A stretch of 64,000 nt of DNA, from contig QANU01040708.1 in assembly GCA_003254905.1 (NCBI GenBank), positions 62,001 through 126,000 of the forward strand. Reading direction: 5' to 3'. Positions 23,722 through 37,900 of this stretch are shown in pieces. The translations under genes were made by a program, and so were the position numbers. Within the stretch, counting starts at the first letter, position 1. Each line of letters opens with the position of its first letter. The stretch comes from Nissolia schottii. Its lineage: Eukaryota > Streptophyta > Magnoliopsida > Fabales > Fabaceae. The notes under the pieces are model-generated. The model had not been told where the DNA came from. It did no database searches and saw only the letters and a list, made by a program, of their open reading frames with translations.

Positions 23722-24339
23722 TGGGGGGCACATGCATTTCGCAGCTGAAGAAATCCTTTCTTTAATTTGTGTTATGTTGATGGTCAATTGCCGAGTTACT
23801 TTTAAATCTTGTCATTGTTCTTTTCATAGTTCTATAATTATCACTTAATATTTTCAAATTCCCTATGATGTAAACTTCCCCATCTTGGTAACATATGATT
23901 GAAATATAAAATCAAGTTACTTCGCAAGGTTGCATCTTGAGTTGTATTATGTAAGAGAATAGAAAAAGCATAAGGTGAGACAGTTGTTATTGGTATTTTT
24001 TTTTAAATTAGTTTTTATTGATATTATTGAGGCAATTTATTTATTCGCACCATCATTATTTTCAGGTTTAGGTGAGTATCCTAGATCTAATAAGTTGTAT
24101 GAATTAGATTGTTAAATATTTTTGGAGTGTGTGTGACGCATTATCTAAAAACATTATAAATAATTAATTTTAATGTGCAATATTTAAAAATTATATATTA
24201 AATAAATAAATCGATGAGTTATAATATTTCTGGAGCATGAAAAAGAAAATTATTTTTAAAAATCTCAGGAAACCCTAAAATATTAAGGAAGCACCAGAAC
24301 AATAATGTGGCTAGGGCTCTTTGTTAGGCTAGTTTACCA
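23722..24339. other. Spacer after the FLA pseudogene
   Basis: AT-rich sequence with no gene or repeat that I can support. Confidence 0.4.
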
Positions 24340-26450
24340 TAAACATTGTGGTCTTCTCTGCGTGTAGATTGTGCCATACACATAATAAATGAGTTACCAA
24401 TTCCCATTCCATTAAATAAATCTCCATATGAAATGTTGCATAAACACATGATGAGTCGACTCTCTGTGTTCGGCTCATTATGCCTTCCTTCTACCTTGAG
24501 TGCAAGTTCACAAATGAATCATTTTAGGCATCAACAATGGTACCAAGGATTACTCACTGTATGGTCGCAACAAAACTACTGATTTTCAGAAATATCATTT
24601 AATGAATTCGTATTTATTTTTAGGACAAAATCCAGAATCAATGCACCCTCTCATACCTTACATTCTTCCTGACACACCATTTGATACCTTCCCTTCCAAT
24701 ACTACTGCATCAAATTCCCCCAAGCATTCTAACAATCATTCACCTATTTATCAATCATCCACAATCCAGAAAATGATCCAGATGTACATGCATGTATCAT
24801 CCCCCCAAGAGTCTAAGACAATCCACAAAGCAGAAACACAGGCCCTCACTTGTAAGATTACCACTCTAAGTCTATAATGTGTCCACCGAAGCTGCTGCCA
24901 CTTCAAGCATAAAATACCCCTTGTCAAACTTTCTCTCCTATTCGCAACTGTCCCTTACCCACGTGCATTTTTACTCCCTTACTAAACCAAAAATCTATAG
25001 TAAAGTAGTAAAACATGAATGTTGGAGATAAGCAACCAATTATGAGATGCAAGCTTTAGAGGCTAATAAGACATGGTCCCTGTGTAGTTTACCAACTGGA
25101 AACACTCCCATTACATCACACATGCAAGTGGATATATAAAATCAAGCTAAAAGCTGGTGGTACCATAGAAAAGTACACAGCAAGATTAGATGCCAAGTGT
25201 TTTTTTTTTTCTTGGATAAAAGATTTAGAATTTTTTCTTTGGTATCCAAGTTTTTATGAAGGTATCGATACCTCTTTGTATTTGAACGATTATGATTCAA
25301 TCGCGTATTTAAAACAATAAATAATTTGAGTTAGTAAGACACGTGACAAAATCTTAAATACTATGGTATCAATACCCTTAAATTTCATAGGATACCGGAG
25401 TAAACCCAAAATTTAGATGTCAGGGGTTTGCACACAATAAAAAGGGAGTAAATTATCTTGATGCATTCTCACCCGTGATTTATTAGTAGTTGCAGCTTCC
25501 AGTTGGCACTTGCAACGATTGCACATCAACATGGTTTTCTACTCTTTGCAGTCTTGCATACCCTTACCAAGTGTGTAAATTGTAGAAGTCAGTTCATGGA
25601 TTGAATTAAGCTAATAGGAAATAATATTCAAATTCAAATGTCTTATGCTTTAATTTCATGTAGCTGTATACAATCAGCATATGATCACCCTCTTTTCACC
25701 AAGAAAAACTCATTCCTTTACTGCAATATTTATCTATGTAGATGATATAATTTTAACTCGTAATTATGAGAATAAAATTATCCAACTCTAAGACATTTCT
25801 CGATTTCATGTTAAAGATTAAAGATCTAGAAGCATTCAAGTGCTTTCTCCACCTTGAAATCACTCGCTCCTCTGAAGGCATCCTACGTTCCCAAAGAATG
25901 TATGCTTTGAAAATTCTCTCAAATGCAAGTCATTTAGTTTGCGAACAAACCAAGACACCTATGGAGCCTTCCTGCAAATTACGACCGCAGCAGGGTTCCA
26001 TTGTGCAACTGTGACTTCATACTGGACATTTGGTTAAGGCTGCTATTATCTCACCACCTCTAGGCCTGATGACATAGCTTTCAATATCCAACAAATAAAC
26101 CAATTTGTTTCAAGCCCTATGAAAAGTCATTATCAAGCTGCCAATAGAATGCTGCAATATATCAAATCTTCCCTTGAAAAAGTTGTCCCTGCAACCAACC
26201 CACTTACACAACACTAATTTCGTAAATTTCAATCGGGCAGGTTGCAAGGTCACTAAAAAATTCGTCACTGGAATTGCGATTTCCTAATGGAGCCTCTCAT
26301 CTTTTAAAAATGTAAGAAACAAACCACTGGTCAGCTCTCTTCCTTGGAGACTGAATATAGAACCTGAATAGCCTTGATTGGTGAAGTTCAAGGGCTGACA
26401 TAGTTACTTCAAGATCTGCAGCTCAATGAAAATCACAAAACAGATGTCAG
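24340..26450 (+). mobile_element. Ty1/copia retrotransposon fossil (pol remnant)
   Basis: Pieces of a copia-type pol lie in order on the plus strand: the end of the integrase region (about 24345-24580, around INELP and NKSPYEML), the start of reverse transcriptase (about 25030-25200 and 25425-25550), the YVDD box region (about 25734-25760), and the later reverse transcriptase/RNase H part (about 25800-26420). The copy is old and clearly broken, with many interruptions, and I could not identify flanking LTRs. A 218-base MITE has inserted into it. It lies downstream of the ATXR3 stop, in the opposite orientation. Confidence 0.8.
25198..25415. mobile_element. MITE inserted in the copia fossil
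   Basis: A 218-base insert has inverted ends built around GGTATCC and GGTATCGATACC / GGTATTGATACC, with outer TTTAGAATTTT-like arms. It is bordered by GATGCCAAG (25189-25197) and GATGTCAGG (25416-25424), a 9 base target duplication with two differences, suggesting a Mutator-type MITE. The host sequence reads on coherently after the second copy. A related half copy lies in an ATXR3 intron near 34900-34940. Confidence 0.65.
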
Positions 26451-26972
26451 AATCAGGACGGAAACATCTTCAACACTACCTCCTACAAAGTTAGTAAAGA
26501 TAATGTAGAACAAGCCACCAATATCCGTGGAAGTCGTGGACCTTCATGCTCCGTTAAAACTACTATAGATCCATTCTTTATTGTCTTCAAAAGTAAACTC
26601 AGACCATCTAAAATATCTAAGTCATCACTAACATGCTTTAGGATTGAGAACTATAACGATCGACTCAGTTTAGTTAACAGACAAGATGAGAGAAGAGCAA
26701 TGCCTCGAAATGAACTTTCTTTTCCCCTTCATTTCATTTCATTTCACATTAGAGTAAAATAATGCCCTACAACCAAATAAATTACAAATCGAAGGCTAAG
26801 AAAACTGTACACAAGAATGACTGAAAATGCAAAACTAGGAATGATTTTTGTTAATAATTACAGACTCCCCACGCTAAAAGAGGCAGGCAGTTCTGAATGG
26901 TGAAACACTCCATAATCCCTAATAAGGGTTGCACCAGGAAGGCCATCAACTTCCCCCCAACCACACAAAATT

Positions 26973-29900
26973 TCACTGGTCCCATATGGCCTGGAATTTG
27001 GCACGTCTGTGCTTCAACCAATGAACCATCTCCCTGTCCAGCGGAGAGTTATTTATTACAGCATCTAACATTGGGCTGCCAAAAATTTTGGGAGAACTTT
27101 TGAATGACCATATCCGGTCGTTAGGCCAAGATCTCTGGGGTTGCTTCTCCTGGATAAACAAAGCAGCAAATTACTAACCAACAACAAAGACTAATCACAA
27201 GGGATATTTGGGCTAACCCTAAAGCATGCAAAGTACATTAGAAAGGCAACTTAAAGAAAGGATCTTCATATGTGCACAAAGTATCTCTCTGTATCATTTT
27301 TGTTGGAACATTCTTAGCATCAATTTTACAATACCAAAACAGAGATTGGTCCAATTCATGCATGAAGGACATTGAAGAATTTTGATGAGAAACAGTGACG
27401 TAAATGGGAAATGGATGTTAATCTTTTGCCAGAACAAATGCATTTGCATTATACAGATAGCACTTAGGGAGCAATTGGTACGAGGCAGTCTATGTGGATT
27501 GCTAACAATATGCAATTAAATAACATGGGTTCATCACGTAGCCTTGTTTGGTATGGCACATCACCTAGGTAATCTAGATTGTTTCTAAAGTGGCAATCCC
27601 AAGGAAGTGTCTATGTCAATGACTATGAGAATGACAATACTATTATTGCTATTATTATTATAATTATTATTCTTTATTACTTTTATTATTATAATAATCA
27701 TTATTATTATTATTATTGTCGTTGTCGTTGTCGTCACCACGTCATCATTATTACCACTACTATAATAATAATAATAATAATAATATTAGTTGGAAGGTGT
27801 TTTAAAATAAAGGCATATATTGCATAGTAATCTTTTTGAAATACCAGACAAGGTATTGTGAATTGCCAGATAGACTACATGAGTGGGTGTGCATACCAAA
27901 TACTGGATTGAACTTTACCAACAATTTGAAAAATAGCAATATTTTTCAGGGTGATCAGATTACTAGAAATCTTGCAAAACAATGGTCAAACGCCCACCTT
28001 AGTTGGCATAAGTTTAAAGGGAAATCTATATATTCATTCTCTTAAAAAATAAACTAAGTTTCTCATCATAGGAACTCACCAGCATCCAATGAGCAAGGAA
28101 GTAGCAACAAATACTACCCAGTACCCAGTAGATCACATAAACTTTGGCTACCACAAACAAAATAGCATGTCATCATAATGCCAGGGGAGTGAACTACTTT
28201 TCTACCTTTTTTTTTTTTTTTTGCTATGGTAACGGAAGATCAAATGAATAAGAAATAAAGATTTAATCCAGAAACATCCGTAAGCTTTGGTTGCTTCTTG
28301 ACTACCAAATTCTGCCACGGCCAGCAAAAAAGAGTAGTCTGCAACCATGCATCAAAAAATTCAAGCATCAATAGATGCTTTCTTTTTGACCCAGTAACTA
28401 CCCCAGGTAAGAACTCAACTACTTCCAACTACGTTGCAAAATTGTATGATCACCAAAGAGAGAGTTAAAAAGGAAACAAAATCTATTCCTATGAATAAAC
28501 ACTTCCTATTTGTTACTTTCTTGAAAAACATAGCTTAAGTTAGAAACATAAGAACTTCAAAATTACATGTAAAAACACTAACCATTCTTGCCAGCATAGA
28601 TCTGACAGTCCTCGGACCATAAACACGATGCCGTGAAGGCTTCTTAACCTTGGCATAAAAGGAACCAATGTCTGGTAATGACAAGCAACCCCTGCTGGCT
28701 TTAGCTAGGGTACAATCTGGTTCTGTATTACTCTGATCATGCCAAAAAATTAGCTGCCCTAAACAATAATTTCCACCATATATCTTCCGATACTCCTGAA
28801 ATCCTTCTCCCAACTTGTCAGAGTACTTCGGACCTAAGTCAAGTGGACTAATATAAACAGGCGGTGAAGTAATAGTTTGATAATCCTGCACAAAGAAATA
28901 CAAACTGTTGTCAGATTACAACAAGAATTGAAAATGAGATGAGTCAATTTTGAACATTCTGAAGACTCTAGGCACTAACAGTAGAAGAAATTACCCGTAT
29001 TCTAAAAAAGTACTTGGTATATGCATAAATATGGATTAAGTCAGCAGCAGCATCATGCCGACATTTGTATGTACAAGGAAGATTCCGGACCTCGTCTCTC
29101 AACCTTCAGAAAGGAGGAGAGAAACATGATGTAAAGATTGGAAGTTCCAACAGTTTAAAATAAAGACATACAAACCAGAGGTGCAAGCACTTACCATAAT
29201 AGAGATTTCTGAAGCTCTTTTTGAGTATCTCCAGAACTTGAAGGATCGTGAATATGAATTTTGGACTTAAGATCATTCAATGTACACTCTTCCACGTGAG
29301 GAGCCAAACACTGAAGAAGCTCCTCAACAAATGAATCCTCTCCTTTCCAGAGGAAGGAAACAACTGCTTCAGGACACAGCTTCTCGAGAGGAGGTGGAGC
29401 TTTCCGTGGATCACCAAAAATACATCTCATAACATACCTTACCTGTAATAATACTCAAAGATTAGCATCATCTTAAAACAGCAGAAAGCAAATGCATCTT
29501 CCTATCTTTAACAATATTAGCCCAGCAGTTATTGTTCAAAAATTTGGTCTTTGCTAATTCTCTTTTAGGATAACATATTAAATGCAACCATCTTCATTAA
29601 AAACTAGAATAACAAAGTGGAAAATACCAAGCAAAGGGGTGTGCAATCACCTTGTCAAGAGTGACAGCAAGATTCTGAAGCCTCTGGTTGTATACACCCT
29701 CAGCCTGAGTTGTACAAAAGACGGAAGGAAATAAATGTTACTTAGACTTATATTCTGGTGATAATGAAACATAGGAAGAGAAACAGAGAACCCACCTGAA
29801 CCTCTGCATCGCTCCTCTCAACTTCAAGGCATATATCTGAAAAGTATTTTCTTTTTTCTTCCAGATTATGCTTTAGAATTTCGTCAGGAAGTTTAGTTCG

Positions 29901-32900
29901 TTCAAAATTGACAAATCTCACCTACACCAGAGACAAGGGTCAGGAAAAATAATAAAATAACAGCAAAAACTGGACAACATTGACACAACAAAGAAGAAAG
30001 GCACATACAAGGCGAGCCACATATGCAACTAGCCAGTCTGGCAGGCCTCCAAGCAAACAAATTCCTAAACCAGCTCTTCCCAGGTCATTATAGTCCTCTT
30101 CAGACACAGAGTTTACCTCACAAGCTTCTAGCATCAAATAGTGACGATCAAGAATTCCATGCCTCTCCTTCAGCACCTGAGAGGACAGACAACATACTCA
30201 AGTCAACAGCAAAAGTGACCAAACCAACCAATTATATTATAATAAGAACTAGGTTTTTCCACTTATCTTACATTTTCTCCTATGATGTACAGATATGACA
30301 CAGAAGTTACATGATACAACATGGACATGGAGATAGGGAAAATTTTAAAAAATACAGGACATGATAAAGTTAGGATAACAGATATAAATTAACATCAAAA
30401 CACAAGTTCCTGCGCTGAATTCCCAAATCCTAGACTATAATTTATCTAACTTTTGTGGTATCCCACTCGTATCAATATAAAAATTCTGAGACAGACTATT
30501 TTGACATATATGTGCTTTGAATTTATCCTTTTATCTTTTCTTAGTAGCTTGAAGATTTCTTATGTTAAAGATTGTAGAATGCACCAAGGAGTATCTGGTG
30601 GTGTCCAATTAGTGTCCAACAAGTGCCCAACACTAGACACCGGTATGGAGACTATTTTCAGATATACTTCCTTCCTTGGTTCCCTTTTTTTATTATCATT
30701 CCCTTAGTACATAAAAGCTATAGATTTCCCAAATCCAAACCTTTTGGAAAGCCCCTTCACCAGTCAGATTCAGATAGCTCCCACGGCAAACCTGGCTCCC
30801 ACACAAACAAACTGATGCTTCATATTCTTCCTTGCTCTGCACATTGACAAGGCACCGTATTCACTAGACAAAGACATACAACAGAAACATTTTTTTACTT
30901 CGGAATAGAAAAAGGTTGGAAGGCAGAAGGACAAACCTCAGTAACAGAATTGTAATCAAAGGTGACCTCTTCACCATGTTGAATTTTACGAACGCTATAA
31001 ATACCAATTTGATAATGACCATCAACAGCTGTAACTCTGAAAAGATTAAAGAAAAAGAGAATGAGCAATTACTAAAAACAATAACTCAATTCAAAATGTA
31101 GAAGGGTTGCACGATAATATTATACTCATCACCTAATGAATGAACCCTCGAAACACATTACTAGGGACAAAATTAAGATTAAATAAGAGAATACGCCAGT
31201 TGATTAAATCACAGACTCATTGTCTAAATCTACCATGGGGTTACATATTGCAATCAAATATAGAAGCAAAGGTGAGGGAGAGGTAGGGAGGAGGAGTGGG
31301 GAAAGGGAAAGATGAGGATACTTCAGGAAGACGAAAGGCGATTTTGAGAATGGAAAATTGAGGAAGGAATAGTGGTTTGAACTTGTATTTAGTTTAGATA
31401 TAGATTTTTCACTTTAACAGTAAGCGGCTGAATAAATCTAAAAAACCCACTATACTCCTTGGCATTATGAATCATATAAATGATTTTTTTTTAATATACA
31501 TTAAAAATAATTCAATGATTTTATTTAAGATACCTTAGTGTAACCATATCATGCATTATCCGGGCATTCCGTCATATTGGAAATGATACTTGTATCCGTA
31601 CACACCCATACAACCAATTACCAACTACTAAAAATTTAATGTCAACAAGCAACCTATAAAATTTTATTTACAATGAAGGAACAAAATATGGCCATTCGCA
31701 TTTAGTCATAAATGACATTAATGACCTCACCTACAACAGTACAACGGAATATCCATAACCTTAAATGGACAAAACAAGTACGTCTTTAATTCTTCAACCT
31801 TAATAGGATATTTTAGGTCCTTGTCAAGCGAAAAATTGAAGTTATAAATGCCTTGAGACAACTCTGCCAAACAATTTCCTCCACCAGGAAACAAAAACAA
31901 GAATCCATGACATCAGGCATCCAAAACAGACACATTGTAGGACAAAACAGGATGGAGGAAAATAATGGAAGTGGCAACTTCCAGTTTTATTTAAATTCAA
32001 TACTAGTGTGTCACATTAATAAATTATAAATCTAGTGGAAAGAAATACCCAATAAAGAAGTACATTCAAATTGAACTCAAAACTCCAAAAATAATACACA
32101 CACATATATGGCCATCAGAAACCACCACATGGTTCACAGCCTTCTTAAATCACAGGCAGATCAATAGGCTGTTATGTACAGGAAAGTTCAAAGTATGACG
32201 GGGCAAACCCACAGTCCCACACTTGGCAAAAACTCAGATATTTCCTGCGCCATTTTTTAATGCACTTCAGGAAAATTGATAATGGAAACAATGAAACGTG
32301 TACAACAACTATAATGATTACAGTTGATAAATAAGTGCACATAATAATCTTTTAAACATGAGGCTGCAAAAAGATGAAAGCACTAGAAATGCACTAAAAA
32401 GGCAAACAAATTGTTTTACAACAAACTGAATCAGTTTCAAGTGCTTAACAAGTCAGCAAACATATGAGAAACAATTGCAGAAGACAAAACAACATACTTT
32501 GCTTCACAATTAGGTCGGCATGAATGACATATTCGACTGGCATAGTTAGCCTTATGCATGGCATCAACGACAACCAAATCATACCCATCTGCATCCCCCT
32601 GTCATGAAAATTGCAAGATTAGATAGGTGCAGAAAGCTAAAGGATATAAGAACCATATCAAGTTAAAAGGACAATTTCTTCTGAAGCGACAGGCACCTTT
32701 GGCCTCTCAAGGTAAATGTTATAGAACTCTGGTGCTGGATCTTTACTATTTTTCTGTAGTGATCGAATCCCATCTTGTTTCTCGAACCACTTCCACACAG
32801 GATAGACCTAATACAAACAATTTCAGTGGAAGGGAAATAACCATTCCAAGCCATCACGAAATCAAAATAGATTATTTTGAGGGGGGAAAAAAAAATAACA

Positions 32901-34944
32901 ATCACTTTTTTAAGTTGTTTCAAGAAGTTTTAGAATATAAGCTATTTCGAAGAAATAAATTAACCCAAATATACACTAGGTTTTTGAGATGATAGCCTCA
33001 TCTGAAGATACAATAAACCATGATAGCTCATCGATTCAAATTGAGAACACAGGAATTCTAGATTTGCAGCAAATAGATCACAGAAAGTGTGATCATGTTA
33101 TAGAATATACAATAATCATGTGCACAAATTTTCTTCTACCTAGTATATATATGATTTAGCTGATTCCACCTAGTGGGACAATGCTTGTGGTTATTTCTAG
33201 TACATATATTATTGCTTAGATATCTGACATCATACTGGAAACCTGTAATTAAGCCAGTGTAGGAGCATGCAACTATAGTCTACACAGTAAAGCTTCATTA
33301 ATGAAATTGCATGGGCAAAGTTCCATGAACATAAAGCCATACCTCTCCCAGAAACTCCACAACAAAATCATCTTCACCAAAACCATCTTGCTTGTTGCAA
33401 ACAACACCAAGCCCCTGCATGATCCAGGATCAGAAGATTGTTACAGAACAGAGACAATAGTAGTACAAAATAACACCTTACACACAGAAAACCAGTGGAA
33501 GATATTCTATTAAATTATAGTTATAGTGCTGCATAAAAAATAGCACATACCTTTCTATAAGCTACATATTTGTCATCTGGACGACTGCCTATGGCTTTTA
33601 GGATTCCTTCACACATTTTTGCCATCCTTGCATCACATGCCTCTTCAGCACACCTTTCAATTTCTTCAATAACAGGCTGCAAGGGGTAGCTCATTGGAGT
33701 GTTTCCAGTTCCAGTAAAATACCTAACTTGCTTATTCAATGTCCGAAGGAGTGTGTCCTCTACAAACAAATGCTTCTCTTGTAGGGACCAATCTAACTCA
33801 AGTGGCATAGAATCAAGTAAAAGATTGTGTGTATAGGGATCAATTCCATAAACTTCTTGCTCAATAACCTCATTTCCAAGCTGCTTTCGAGGTTTATAAT
33901 CCTTGACTTCAGGCAGTTCCATATCAGCCTCCTCAGTTCCATTCTTTTGTGCTTTCAATTTCTCTGCATAGTCATCCGGTAATGAAACCCGCATCTTCCT
34001 TTGCACATCCTCCTCATCGGCTACAATTATATATTGATTAATGACATCATACTTCCGAGTAACAGGAGGAACCATACTTGCTTTCGTCATGCGAGCTCCC
34101 CATTCACGCTCATCAGCAATCAAAGTCATCCCATCATCAGGTGTGAAATATCCATCTCCTCTTGACTCCCCAATTCGACTTTCTGAGTGGACATCTTGGT
34201 CGCTTTCGGTGCCGGAGGTTGTAATATCACTGCAACTCTTGCCATCTTGAGAAGACCCATCAAGGTCACCAGAAGTTTCACTATCTGAGTCCATAGATTT
34301 CTTATTCAACTTTGATAAACGCTTCCTAATTTCTCGATCAGAGGCATACTCTCCATTATCCAAACCACCATGTGTTCCCTTACTCCTATACTTGCTCTCA
34401 TTCATCAATTTATTCTTCTTATACTTAGAGGAAGTAGAACAGAATTCTAATGGTGAATCACTTCTCTGTAGCTTCAATAGCGCATCTCTATCATTCACAT
34501 ATTTAGAACTCTCCTCCAACTGTGCTGCAAGCTGAATAAGTAATGTGATAACATGATTCATATCACTAGCATCACCCCGATTCTTTGCTCTGTAATCAGC
34601 AAGTGTTTGCATGCATTAATAATCACATAAACGAGAAGAAAAAAAAAGGAACAGAAAAAAAAACAAGTTGTCAAATGAAACAAGCACACTTCACATGACC
34701 CAAGAAAAATATGCTCAATGCAGTAATCCTTAAACAGAGGCACCCACCCATAACAAGCAATATCAATAACCATCTCTCTCAAAAATTTAAGTCGTTGGGT
34801 AAAGGCAAATATGAATGGTTTTATGTCTTAATACACTCCCTCACGCAACAGGCCTTTGAGCTTAAAGTATGGACAATACAATCCACATAAACAGTGTTCT
34901 TCCAATGATACCCAACTTTTTATGAAGATACCGGTACCCTTGAA

Positions 34945-34993
<49 letters not shown>

Positions 34994-37900
34994 AAACCAC
35001 ACCAGGAAAAATGACTGTTATCTCCTTCCCTCAAGGAAAAAAGGGAAAAATAAAACAGACTTACTTTATGGCATCACGGCACATTTTACTGATGTCCTCC
35101 TTGACATAGCTCAACCCATGCCCACTGTAATAACCAGTTTTAATTTTAACCTCAATTTCTGCAACCTATAACACAAAAAATACTAAAACGTAAGAAATCA
35201 TGAAAAACAAAATGCGTCTCCATCATAATCATGTGAGCAGAATTTATTGCCAGACCTTAGGCACAAAAAAATCACAGGAGTTTGCCTTTATAATTTCCCT
35301 CAGTCTTGAAGCAAGAAATTCCTCCATCCTCTTGAAACCACTTTCAGATTTCTTAATCGACCATCGTCTAGTACGAGCATCCCTAGATAGAATAGAAGAG
35401 GACCTTCTGGCATCATATAGTTTTGATCGCCTGTATAAGTTTTGACGAAATAATTGCTTTGTGTCCCTCTTATCCACACTATCAAAGTAATCCTTCAGCT
35501 CACCAAAATTATCCTGAACACATAAACTGCTGCCTTTCGAAGCATATGATGTTTTATCAGTAATCTGTCTAAGGCTTCTGACTTTATGCTGCTCCTCTGC
35601 GATTTTTGTTATGCGTGAGTTTCGGCTCTTGGTCCATTTTATATTTGTAAATTTAGGAATCAGCTCTCCAAACTGGCTGCACCCTCTAATGTCGATTGTA
35701 GATATACCAGGAAATGAAAGAAGTATTTTCTCAAGCCTGTCAGCCGTGACATTGGTGCAACCCATTAGAACCATAGATTTAATATTGTCTTTCACATAAG
35801 CATTCTGCAAGCAAATAATCAGATTAGAAGAGAAAGACAATGAAACCTTACAATTATAAATGCAATTATATGAACCAAACCTACCATAATGTTCCACATT
35901 ATGGAATCAGTGCAAGAATGACCCAAGGATGACAAATTGACCTGTCTTGAGACCATTTTGTAAAACCTTACAGAAGCTCTCCAGTGCTTGCAAGTCATTG
36001 ATGCAAAGACTAGCGACTTCAAATCAGATTTCAAAAAGTGGAAGACTCGAGCCAACATACGACCATCAAGTAAGCCCCAACTTCCCACCTCAGAATCAGA
36101 AATGCTGCTTTCTTCTCCAGAGAAAATAGCATCACAACATAGATCCTCAAAATTAGATTCCTCCTTCTCAATAGTCAGGCTGACATCTTCCGAATCACTA
36201 TCTTCTTCACCATCATCAACTTCACATGCATAACCTTCTGAAATTACATGCCCCAACACACATACAGAAACCAAGAAAACAAATCAACAAAATTCATCAC
36301 GAGTCCACTTGAATGAAAGCTGTTGGTATAATCACATCATATATTATGTACAAAATCCAGTGCATGACGAGCATTGGTTAGATGGTCAAATTTGCAAACC
36401 AATAAGCTCAACTTGAAGTCCTATACAGCTGAAGCCAATATATAAGGCTAAAAGGAAATAAATCAGGTCCACATGCATCAAACCAAGCCATGCGTTCTAA
36501 GCAAAGCATATGAAGAGACATACACACACCAGCATATGCAAGAAGTCAACTAGAAGATTATCAACTTTTATCCAGAAAAAAACAAGATAATTATTACAAC
36601 GACCATCTTAACATGCATACATGATGCAAAGCACACCAATCCTCCAAAACCTGACTCAATACAGCAAAAAATTACCATCACACCATTAGTTAGATGTCGC
36701 TGGTCAAAATCTAGTAAGGATAGAGAATGTTGAATCAGGTAGTATAATATGTAATACATATCAGCAACCTAACATGGGTATCAGGCAAGCATAAACAAGA
36801 GAGTTTCGACAAAAGAAACAAGATATACATATAGAGAAAGAAAAGCTATGTACTTTTGAATTAAGTACAGGTTTTCAAGGAAAAAACAATGTCAGTGCAA
36901 GAATCTTAACTGGTTGAAACAGACGCATGGATAACTGTAAATAATAATGGTACCTGATTTCCAACATATTTGTTTCTCGATTTCTTTCTTTGGTTGTCTT
37001 GCATTGATCCAGGAATCCAAAACCTCATTTATGGCAGCAGCAAATTCCCGGCTTTTATATGATTTCATTACCAATTCATGTAGCTTCCCACGTGTATAAG
37101 CAACAAACTGAGGATGTAAGCTGTTAAACAAATTTGCATTAGTGAAAGGTTCACCGTTTGGAACACCACAAGTTTGCTTTGATGGGTATCCAGAACATTC
37201 ACCAGACACAGAACTACTTTCTATGTGGCTCCTAAGACTGACATCAGAAGTTTCGGTGGATGAGGTAACAGGAACCCAGAGTTTATCACATTTCCTAAAA
37301 ATACTGCTATACTTTTTGATAATTCCTTGATCTACTAAAACTTGTAGCTCTGAAAATGACAAAGGCCCTCTTTCTCGCCCAGAACCATCAAGATAATACC
37401 AGTCACCCAAATGTAACTGTAAGTCACGGACAGTACATAGATGGTCTGCAGCAATATTAGAGAATTCCCTGCTCCTACAAGAGCCTTGAGAACTTAGATC
37501 ATTAACAGCTTTAGACTGAGAATCTTCTTCAGTTGATGATCTCTTGCCATCACTGGGTGAAGACAAAGGCCGAGTTGACCTTGAATGATATCTATCCTTG
37601 CCCCGGGTCTTGTGGCGTGACTCAGAGACAGATGATTCCTGGTCCTTGACAACACATGCATTTATCCTGGCCACTGAAAGAGCATTTCCTTTCACTCCTC
37701 TAACAGAAGCAAGCTTACTTTGAACTGGTCTGCTCATAGCATTGCAATCAACCCACTCATCAGCACAAAAAGCCCAAAGAGGAAGATCAAGCCTCCTGCT
37801 GTGAGAAGGGTAATACAAGTCATCTTTTCGAGGCCAGCGAGGATCTTCACATCCAGACTTAGGCATTTGACATAACGAAAACCCATCATTTAGGACATGT

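Noticed and set aside
27579-27827. Plus-strand Ile/Tyr-rich frame
   Set aside because: It translates the TTA/AAT microsatellite in an ATXR3 intron.
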